Below are positions 48,080-55,689 of a stretch of DNA of 57,837 nucleotides, piece by piece. The notes under the pieces were generated by a model that had not been told where the DNA came from, searched no databases, and saw only the letters and a list, made by a program, of their open reading frames with translations. This stretch comes from Acidobacteriota bacterium (GTDB lineage: Bacteria > Acidobacteriota > Aminicenantia > Aminicenantales > Saccharicenantaceae): assembly GCA_029553365.1 (NCBI GenBank), contig JAKPCG010000233.1:1-57837 (forward strand), given 5' to 3'. Numbering within the stretch: the stretch's first letter is position 1; each line of letters starts with the position of its first letter. The position numbers were made by a program, and so were the translations under genes.

Positions 48080-50197
48080 ATGGATAAAGAAAATTTAAAA
48101 ATTACGGCCATAACTGCCGAAGATCTGGCTGTAATTGAACAGGAATTGACCAGGACCAATCGGCCTTTGACTACTGCTGAACTGGCAGAAAAGCTGGCTT
48201 TCGCCAAGACGGCCAGTGAACGGCATCAGGCGGTCAAAATTTATGATCCCAATGCCCGCTACGAAATTGGCGATTTTATCTATAAAGAATATGATGAAAA
48301 TCTTCAGGTCGGCAGCAAAGCTACCGAGCATTTTCAGGGCGGAGTGGTACTAAAAGTAATTAATAAGACCAGACTGCCCAATTTTCCTTATGAAATGCTG
48401 GAAGTTGATTACGACGGAGGAGGGCCCTTCCGCCGTTATCTGGACTACATGAAAAAGACCAAAACTGAGGTGTTGTTGCCTTCCAATCCTGAGGGGCAGG
48501 GAAAAGAACCGGAGATTCTGGGGGAAGAACGTGATCCGAGGCAGACCGAACTGCCCATGACCGAAAAAGATATAAAGACCTTAGAGCGAAACTTAAGGAA
48601 AGCCCTGAGTGGTTCCGCAGTTTTCTTCAGCTGGAATGATTTCTGGCAACTCAGTTCAAAAAGAATTGAAATCCCGGAAGAGAAAATTAAAGAAATTTCG
48701 GAGGAGCTGGCTGCCAGCAAAACTTCTATCTCGAGCGAAGAGATAGTTAAAAAGTATTTTGGCCTTGAGCCATCCAGCGATCTCTTTGAACTCTATTGCC
48801 TGTCCTTAAATTTTTTGCTCGAGAAGAAATATCGCAAAGATTTTATCTGTCTTTCAACCAGAAACTGGGGTAAGTGGCACCTGAAGAGTGTGCTCAATAA
48901 GCTACCTGAAGGCCTACCTATCTCCAGCCCTCTGGCTCCGGTACCTGATCTTGGACAGGGAGAAGGCCTGCAATATACCAGAGTTGATTCTTTCCCCTTT
49001 AAAGTTTATCTGACCTGGCGAGAAATTCTGTCCGGCGCCGTTCGCCTGCCACGCAGTCTCTCCCGTGAATTCACCTCCCGAGAATATCAGTTCGTTGATG
49101 ATGAGGACGGCAAATCCTATACTGTTTACTATTACCCCGAGGGTAATTTTCTTCTCGGACTGGCTGAGTATTTTCAGACCAATAATATTCCCCAGGGAAC
49201 AAGCCTGACCATTAACCGTAAAGCTGAAGACACTTTTACCTTCTGGATCAAAAAGTCCAAGAAGAAAACAGCTACATACCAACTGGAATATGATTCTGCC
49301 ACCGGACACTTTAGCCTGGGTCACGGAGAGGTCTTTACTCTGGCTATGGCCAACAAAAGCCTTAATCTCGATCGGGAAATTGTTGCCCACCTTTTGACCA
49401 TGCAGGATGAAAGTCAGGATCTGGATTTGAGGCAATTGCTGGTTAAGGTCTTTAAGACGCCAGAGCTGACAGGTAATAACCGGTCGCTGCATTTTCTGCG
49501 GGCCTATCACCTGGTGGACCTGCTGCGGGCAACAACGGCCGAAGATGTTGAATATGTCCTTAATAATGCACCTGAATTTGTGGCGTCGGAGAAAAAAGAA
49601 GGGATTTATATTTACCAGGAATCCCTTGAACCAAAGGAGGTTCCGGTTGAGGAAGAGAAGGCGGCGTCCTCTTTTCTCGAATCTCTGGCCGAGCAACTGG
49701 CTGGTAGCCGAGCCGAGGCCGAGATAACCATGAGTCAGGAAAGTGCAGCTCCCGAAGAGCAACAAGGTGCCGGGGTCGAAGAGGTGGCAGAAGAAATCCA
49801 GATAGAAACAGTTGCGCCTCCGCCCCAGGAAGCTGAGATTAAAGTTACACTTGAACCCGTTAAGAAAGAGAAAACCAGAGAAACAGAGAAAGAAGGAAAA
49901 CCAGGCAAAAAGAAAAAAGAACCGATGGAAGACAAGAAATTCAAGTCAAAAAAAAGTGATCGCCGTTTGATTGAAGAAAGAATTGTCGAAGAAGAATCTG
50001 AAATAGAAGCGCTGGAAGCAGTCAAGGCTCAGCAGGAAGAAACAGAAGAAGCCGAAGCAGAAAATAAAACTATCCAGGTTGAGCTGGAAGCAGCCAAGCA
50101 AGAAGCTAAATTTGGTTTCTTTGCAGAAATGTTGAAATCAGCTTTGACCAAGAAACAGCCGGAACAAAAAGAAGAAGAGAAGGAAGAAAAAAAATAG
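48080..50197 (+). CDS. Uncharacterised 705-aa protein with acidic/basic low-complexity C-terminus
   Basis: N-terminal wHTH-like LTTAELAEKLAFA + KIYDPNARYEIGDFIYKEY; central YQFVDDEDGKSYTVYYYPEGNFLLGLAEYFQTNNIPQGTSLTI; C-terminal about 180 aa E/K-rich. Confidence 0.8.
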   Translation: MDKENLKITAITAEDLAVIEQELTRTNRPLTTAELAEKLAFAKTASERHQAVKIYDPNARYEIGDFIYKEYDENLQVGSKATEHFQGGVVLKVINKTRLPNFPYEMLEVDYDGGGPFRRYLDYMKKTKTEVLLPSNPEGQGKEPEILGEERDPRQTELPMTEKDIKTLERNLRKALSGSAVFFSWNDFWQLSSKRIEIPEEKIKEISEELAASKTSISSEEIVKKYFGLEPSSDLFELYCLSLNFLLEKKYRKDFICLSTRNWGKWHLKSVLNKLPEGLPISSPLAPVPDLGQGEGLQYTRVDSFPFKVYLTWREILSGAVRLPRSLSREFTSREYQFVDDEDGKSYTVYYYPEGNFLLGLAEYFQTNNIPQGTSLTINRKAEDTFTFWIKKSKKKTATYQLEYDSATGHFSLGHGEVFTLAMANKSLNLDREIVAHLLTMQDESQDLDLRQLLVKVFKTPELTGNNRSLHFLRAYHLVDLLRATTAEDVEYVLNNAPEFVASEKKEGIYIYQESLEPKEVPVEEEKAASSFLESLAEQLAGSRAEAEITMSQESAAPEEQQGAGVEEVAEEIQIETVAPPPQEAEIKVTLEPVKKEKTRETEKEGKPGKKKKEPMEDKKFKSKKSDRRLIEERIVEEESEIEALEAVKAQQEETEEAEAENKTIQVELEAAKQEAKFGFFAEMLKSALTKKQPEQKEEEKEEKK

Positions 50198-50220
50198 TCT
50201 GAGCCTCTGACCAGGTTCAG

Positions 50221-51324
50221 CTAGAGGATTATCCTTTTCGAGCCACTGCGCCGGGTAAGGCCCAGTTCATCCAGAAATTCGAGCAGCGGGATGGCATATT
50301 TTCTGGATAAGCCGGTCAATTTTTTAAACTCGCCAACGGTTAATTCTCTCTGACCACTTTTTTTCCTTTTTTCCAGTTCTTTTTTGATCTCTTCCAGCCA
50401 GCTGGCATGAAGAATAAAACCATCCTGACTTTCGACTACTTTCTTTTTCTGGAGAAGGAGCTCAACCATCGTTTCGAGGCGTTGAGGGTGAACCTTAAAT
50501 TTTCTGGCCAGCTCTTCCAGAGAAGAGGCAGAAAACTTCTGTTCCAGAAGCATCTTCTCAATGGCCTGCATGATTTCATCTTCTTCTTTAGATAGGCTGG
50601 TTTCGAAACCGTGTTGCCGGACCTGTTCTCCGCTTATTTCCACCTGCCCGTCCTTGATGAGGCGGTTCAAAGCCAGCAGCAGAACAGGCCTGGGCAGCCT
50701 GAATCTCTCCTGGACCTTTTTAATTTCTGGACCGGTTTCGGCTGGTCGCCGCTGATGATAATCTTCAATGAAGCTCAACATTCTGGTCAGCAGAAAGTCA
50801 AAGCTTTTCCTGCTCAGAAGAAAAAGTGGAGAAAATTCCAGAATAAAAAGCTGCCCCTCCTTTTCGAGCTCCAGGGCTAATTGAGAAAGCTCCGAAGAGG
50901 ATAGCCGGCAAAAATCTTCCAGCTCTTTTTCCCTCAAACCTTGAAGGCCAGCTTCTTCGGTTAGGGCCAGCAGCATGGCTTTCTCATCAGCAGCATATTG
51001 GTCAAGCCGCTCGACGAGTTTTTCTTCTCGTTTGATTTTTGTCAGCTGATTGGCCAGTGGATAGATGACCCGAGCCGAGACAGGCTGGTTAAAACCAGGA
51101 AGCTTAATTTGAAGATTATCTCCCCATCTGAGCTCAAAAGGCAGCCTGGCTTTTATCTTTAAATAAGGCACCTTAGATTTTTTTGACGGCAGCTTACCCG
51201 GCTCGATTTTGGCCTGAAATTGTCCCTGGTTGACCAGAATCTGACCTGAGCGCTGTTCTTCTCCAGACAGCTCCAGCCATTCTCCACTGGGCAGGACATA
51301 AAAAACTGTTTCAACGGAAGTCAT
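50221..51324 (-). CDS. SelB C-terminal (winged-helix) domain-like protein lacking the GTPase domain
   Basis: C-terminus FKKLTGLSRKYAIPLLEFLDELGLTRRSGSKRIIL matches the SelB winged-helix signature; N-terminal ARLPFELRWGDNLQIKLPGFNQPVSARVIYP resembles SelB domain III; no G1-G5 GTPase motifs. Confidence 0.78.
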   Translation of the reverse strand: MTSVETVFYVLPSGEWLELSGEEQRSGQILVNQGQFQAKIEPGKLPSKKSKVPYLKIKARLPFELRWGDNLQIKLPGFNQPVSARVIYPLANQLTKIKREEKLVERLDQYAADEKAMLLALTEEAGLQGLREKELEDFCRLSSSELSQLALELEKEGQLFILEFSPLFLLSRKSFDFLLTRMLSFIEDYHQRRPAETGPEIKKVQERFRLPRPVLLLALNRLIKDGQVEISGEQVRQHGFETSLSKEEDEIMQAIEKMLLEQKFSASSLEELARKFKVHPQRLETMVELLLQKKKVVESQDGFILHASWLEEIKKELEKRKKSGQRELTVGEFKKLTGLSRKYAIPLLEFLDELGLTRRSGSKRIIL

Positions 51325-51342
51325 TTTCGCTTCTCATCATCT

Positions 51343-53418
51343 CTAATCAATCTTTTCAGCCAGGACGAATTCTACCTTTTTAAGAATGGGGTTACAGCTA
51401 ACCATCCTGACTCTAACTTTTTCGCCGAGGGAGAAAGTTACTCCACTTTGCCGGCCGCGCAGAGTTTTTTCATCTCTTCGCAAAAAGTAATCATCGCCCA
51501 GAGCGGAGTAAGGTATCAGTCCATCTATAAAGTAATCGTCAAGTTCAACCACCAGTCCAGCCCGGTTAATGTCGGTTATGATCCCGACGAATTCTTCACC
51601 CAGCTTATTTTTCAGGAGGCGGAGGATTCTCCACTGAATAAGAGCTCTTTCTGCTTCATCGGCCAGCCTTTCGCGCTGGGAGCAATGCAAGGCGATATCA
51701 GCCAGGGGTAGAGGTCTCGGTTTTTTCCTGGCCAGCGCTCTTTTGAGGAGACGATGAACAGTCAAATCGGGATAGCGACGAATAGGTGAGGTAAAGTGGG
51801 TGTAAACGGGCAGAGCCAGGCCGAAATGACCACAATTTTTATCTGAATAGACGGCCAGGCGCATGGCTCTCAGGACCTGAATGGTAATAAATTTTTCCTC
51901 AGGCTTGCCTTTAAAGCTCTCGATAATTTTCTGGAGATCAGCCGATTTAATCTGACTGGCCCGGGGCAGTTCCAGTCCGAAATGGACCAGCAGGCTTTTT
52001 AATTTTTCCAGGTCGGAGCGAGTCGGAGCAGGATGAACACGGTAAATACAACCATAATTATGTTCACTTAGATAAGTGGCAACGGCCACATTGGCGGCCA
52101 GCATGAATTCCTCCACGAGGCCATGAGCTTCGTTTCGCTCCGAAGGGACAACTGCCGTCAGTAATCCTTCCCGATAAACGAGTTCAGGTTCGAGCAAATC
52201 AAAATCAAGGCTGCCCTGGCGCAGACGCTTTCTTTTAAGAATCCGGGCCAGATGCCTCATAAGAAAAAGATCGTCAAGAAGATGCTGATAGCGATGTCGT
52301 TCTTCCGGGTCGCCCTGAAAGATTTTGAAAACCGAAGTATAGGTCATTCTTTCTGCTGTCTGAATAACCGAGGGGTGGAAATCACTCTGCAGAATTTCAC
52401 CCCGATCATCTATTTCCATGAGGGCAGAAACGGTGAGACGTGGTACCCTCGGCCTTAAGCTGCACAGATCGTTGGATAATTTTTCCGGCAGCATGGGTAG
52501 CGTCAGATCAGGAAAATAAACGCTGGTACCACGCTGGTAGGCCTCGCGGTCAAGAGCTGAACCCGGCCGGACATAATGCGAGACATCGGCAATATGGACG
52601 CCCAGCAGATAATGCCCGTTGCTCAGTTTCCTGATGCTGACTGCATCATCAAAGTCCTGGGCTTTCTCCCCATCTATGGTGACTGTCGTCCAGTTTCTGT
52701 AATCGGCCCGCCCCTCAAAATCTTGAGGCCCGGGCTCAGTCGGCAGAGCAACTGCCTCAGCCAGGGTCTCGCCAGCAAATTGTTCAAACAGGTTGTGTTG
52801 ATTGATAACCACCTTCAGATCCACTCCTGGTTCATCCTGGTAGCCAAGTACTTTTCTGACTTCCAGGCTGGTGCGGTCAATTTCCACAATTTGCCCTGGT
52901 TGTGGCTTTTTGCGGCTCTTAACTTTAACCAGAAACGGTTCTTCATGGATGGTATCCATTGGCAGAACAAATGGCTGATAATTTATCTCAAGGTACAGGC
53001 CGAAGATAGATGTTCGTCCCCTCTTTAAAATCCTGGTTACCCGTCCTTCGGTTTTCCCTTTTTGTCCTTCTGCTTTGACCAGGACTTCAACCAGGTCACC
53101 GGTTAGAGCGCCTGCTGTCTGTCCGGGCGGAATAAAAATATCCTCAGTACCCCCTTCGGCTGTTTCCGGCGTGACAAAAGCAAAACCACGCTTGTTTAAG
53201 GAGATGGTTCCTCTGATAACCTTATTCCGGGGCAAAGGCATAACCAGGTCACCCTTCAGTTTAAGCTGTCCCTGTTTTTCCAGATATCTGACCAGCCCTT
53301 TTAATTTCCTTTTCTCGCCTTTATTGAGCTTCAGGACCCGCCCTAACCTTTCCAGGCTGATTGGCTTTCTATTTTTTTCTAAATATTCAATTATTTCTTT
53401 TTCCATGTTTTTTTCCAT
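51343..53418 (-). CDS. rnr: Ribonuclease R
   Basis: TIDGEKAQDFDDAVSIRKLSNGHYLLGVHIADVSHYVRPGSALDREAYQRGTSVYFPDLTLPMLPEKLSNDLCSL; YTHFTSPIRRYPDLTVHRLL; S1 domain at C-terminus. Confidence 0.97.
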   Translation of the reverse strand: MEKNMEKEIIEYLEKNRKPISLERLGRVLKLNKGEKRKLKGLVRYLEKQGQLKLKGDLVMPLPRNKVIRGTISLNKRGFAFVTPETAEGGTEDIFIPPGQTAGALTGDLVEVLVKAEGQKGKTEGRVTRILKRGRTSIFGLYLEINYQPFVLPMDTIHEEPFLVKVKSRKKPQPGQIVEIDRTSLEVRKVLGYQDEPGVDLKVVINQHNLFEQFAGETLAEAVALPTEPGPQDFEGRADYRNWTTVTIDGEKAQDFDDAVSIRKLSNGHYLLGVHIADVSHYVRPGSALDREAYQRGTSVYFPDLTLPMLPEKLSNDLCSLRPRVPRLTVSALMEIDDRGEILQSDFHPSVIQTAERMTYTSVFKIFQGDPEERHRYQHLLDDLFLMRHLARILKRKRLRQGSLDFDLLEPELVYREGLLTAVVPSERNEAHGLVEEFMLAANVAVATYLSEHNYGCIYRVHPAPTRSDLEKLKSLLVHFGLELPRASQIKSADLQKIIESFKGKPEEKFITIQVLRAMRLAVYSDKNCGHFGLALPVYTHFTSPIRRYPDLTVHRLLKRALARKKPRPLPLADIALHCSQRERLADEAERALIQWRILRLLKNKLGEEFVGIITDINRAGLVVELDDYFIDGLIPYSALGDDYFLRRDEKTLRGRQSGVTFSLGEKVRVRMVSCNPILKKVEFVLAEKID

Positions 53419-53458
53419 CTATAGTTGGTTAATGCCGGCTGAATTTATCGCCACAGAT

Positions 53459-54097
53459 TCAATAATAAAAAAGAGAGACATAGGGAAGATGATAAAGCTG
53501 TCTCTTCTCTTTGACCAGCCTCGTCTGCAGAATTTCGGTCAGAGCCGCCTCTGGCTTGCCTGGAAATTCCCGTCGAATCTCCTTTAAGCCAGTCTTTTTC
53601 TCTTCCTCCAGAATAAGCTGGAAGATTAGCCGGTCAATTTCCTCATCCAGTTCTTCGAGTTTATTTTCATCCGGTTCGCTATTATTTAGAATGTCCAGAG
53701 CTATTTTATATGATTCCCTAAGCTTCTCCAATTCGGCCGGCAGTCCGCTGAGGAAAGCTTCTATCTCTGCCCTGGCTTTATTTATTTTTTTATCAGGTTC
53801 AATCTGAGGTGAGGCCTGACCGATAAGCCTTTCCTGATAGCTCGCATAAGCTTTTAAGACCTCTCTTTCACATTGGCTGAGTGAATAGATATTTCTCCTT
53901 TTTTTTCTTTTGAGCTGTCTGGCAAAAGTCCGGTCAATGCCCTCCAGAATTGGCTCCAGTGGTATGCCCAGCTTTTCCCAGTCGGAGATGAGAGCCAGGT
54001 CAGGCGGTGGCAGAAAAAACATGCTGGTCTGATGCCTTAAAAAGCGGCGGGCAATCTCCTGGTAATAGTACTGGCGGCTGACCTCATCCTGAGTCAT
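53459..54097 (-). CDS. Hypothetical protein (212 aa)
   Basis: Long ORF overlapping coaX by 4 nt in the same operon; helical; no family recognised. Confidence 0.65.
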   Translation of the reverse strand: MTQDEVSRQYYYQEIARRFLRHQTSMFFLPPPDLALISDWEKLGIPLEPILEGIDRTFARQLKRKKRRNIYSLSQCEREVLKAYASYQERLIGQASPQIEPDKKINKARAEIEAFLSGLPAELEKLRESYKIALDILNNSEPDENKLEELDEEIDRLIFQLILEEEKKTGLKEIRREFPGKPEAALTEILQTRLVKEKRQLYHLPYVSLFYY

Positions 54098-54873
54098 TTT
54101 TTCTCCCGAGGGCGGTTTTTCTCATAGAGTAGCTGCAAACCTGCCAGTACCAGATTTGGTTCAAAATGATCTATTGCCTTAATATCAGAGGCGATAAGCT
54201 CAGCCTGACCGCCGGTAGCTACAATCACCGGTTTTGTCTGGAGTTCGGCTGACATCTCATTGATAATTTGATTGACCAATCCGATATAGCCAAAGTAGAG
54301 TCCTGACTGCATGCTGGAGACAGTATTCCGGCCGATAGCTGCCCTGGGCTTTTTGATTTCAATCCGTGGTAAACGGGCTGTTCGCAAATACAGGGCCTCA
54401 GCTGAGATTTGAATGCCAGGGGCAATTGATCCACCCAGATATTCGCCGGCGGCTGAGACAGCATCAAAAGTGGTGGCTGTCCCAAAATCAACGATAAGGC
54501 AGGGACCTCCATACTTTTTATAGGCAGCGTAAGCAGCCACAATCCGGTCTGGACCAACCTCGGCCGGATTCTCATAAAGAATTGGTATGCCGGTTTTAAG
54601 TCCCGGTCCAACCAGCAGTGGTTTGACCTTGAAAAATTTCTCCATCGCCTGCTCGATAACAGGCGTGATAGGCGGAACCACGGAAGAAATAATGGCTCCC
54701 TTAATTTTCTGGCAGGAAAGCTTTTTGTATCCGAGCAGGTTACAAAGAATCAGCCCATATTCATCCGCAGTTTTTTCCCGGTCGCTTTTTATTTTCCAGT
54801 TGACCAGCAACTTTTTACCCCGAAAAATGCCAAGAGCAATGGTTGTATTGCCGATATCAAAAGTCATAATCAT
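54094..54873 (-). CDS. coaX: Type III pantothenate kinase
   Basis: MTFDIGNTTIALGIF, GAIISSVVPPITPVIEQAM, GPDRIVAAYAAYKKYGGPCLIVDFGTATTFDAVSAAGEYLGGSIAPGI, VIATGGQAELIA. Confidence 0.97.
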   Translation of the reverse strand: MIMTFDIGNTTIALGIFRGKKLLVNWKIKSDREKTADEYGLILCNLLGYKKLSCQKIKGAIISSVVPPITPVIEQAMEKFFKVKPLLVGPGLKTGIPILYENPAEVGPDRIVAAYAAYKKYGGPCLIVDFGTATTFDAVSAAGEYLGGSIAPGIQISAEALYLRTARLPRIEIKKPRAAIGRNTVSSMQSGLYFGYIGLVNQIINEMSAELQTKPVIVATGGQAELIASDIKAIDHFEPNLVLAGLQLLYEKNRPREKK

Positions 54874-54907
54874 CGTTTTCTCCTGGTCACGGTTTCAATT
54901 TATCACT

Positions 54908-55660
54908 TCAACCTAACACTCTCACTATTTCTGAGCCATAGTATTTTTTACTCTCCTGGCCGATTTGAAGAATTAAGCTCCCATCCTGAGCAAGACCGCT
55001 AAACTGGCCTGAGACCTCTCCTTCTCGCTCTTTAATAATCAGAGTCTGACCCGGAGAAAAGGAAAGCCTGGCCTCAAATCTGCGGACAATTAATTTTGCT
55101 TGCCCTTCTTTGAGCTTATTATACCAGAACTGAAATCTCTTACCAAGGAGCTGGAACAATTCTTCCGGTTGATAAGTTTTTCCGGTGATAAGAAGAAGCG
55201 AAGTAGCCAGCCCTGCTACTTCTTCGGGAAAATCTTCCTGCCGATGGTTAAGATTTACCCCGAAGCCGGCAATGACCTCAGCTTGACCGGTTTGTAAGGT
55301 CTCTGCCTCGCACAAAATCCCACCGATCTTTTTGCCTTTAAAGAGAAGATCATTAGGCCATTTTAGACTGATATCCACCCTGGCCAGCTCCTCTAGAGCC
55401 TCGGCTGCAGCCAGCCCGCCAGCCAATGGCAGAAGATGTAAAAACCCTGCCGGCGGCCGTAGCAGAAAAGATACATACAATCCCTTTTTAGCTGATGAAT
55501 GCCACGGGCGGCCTTTGGTGCCACGACCGGCTGTTTGCTCATCGGCCAGAACTGCTGTTCCCTCCGGAAAGCCGAGTCTGGCCAGCAGGCGACCAAAATT
55601 CATAGTCGAGTCCAGACTAGAAAATCTAAAGGATAGCTCGCCAAAGTTTATGGCACCCAT
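54908..55660 (-). CDS. birA: Biotin-[acetyl-CoA-carboxylase] ligase (no N-terminal HTH)
   Basis: LDSTMNFGRLLAR, VLADEQTAGRGTKGRPWHSSAKKGLYVSFLLRP, LKWPNDLLFKGKKIGGILCEAE, GFGVNLNH. Confidence 0.95.
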   Translation of the reverse strand: MGAINFGELSFRFSSLDSTMNFGRLLARLGFPEGTAVLADEQTAGRGTKGRPWHSSAKKGLYVSFLLRPPAGFLHLLPLAGGLAAAEALEELARVDISLKWPNDLLFKGKKIGGILCEAETLQTGQAEVIAGFGVNLNHRQEDFPEEVAGLATSLLLITGKTYQPEELFQLLGKRFQFWYNKLKEGQAKLIVRRFEARLSFSPGQTLIIKEREGEVSGQFSGLAQDGSLILQIGQESKKYYGSEIVRVLG

Positions 55661-55689
55661 GGTTTATGTTTTAAGCGGTTAGCCCGAAT

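Noticed and set aside
48914-49765. 283-aa minus-strand ORF
   Set aside because: Antisense to the 705-aa protein; composition looks like a codon-bias shadow ORF and no SD is evident.
50198-50220. Bidirectional terminator between the 705-aa gene and the SelB-like gene
   Set aside because: CTGAGCC...GGTTCAG could form a 7-bp stem, but no T-tract follows on either strand.
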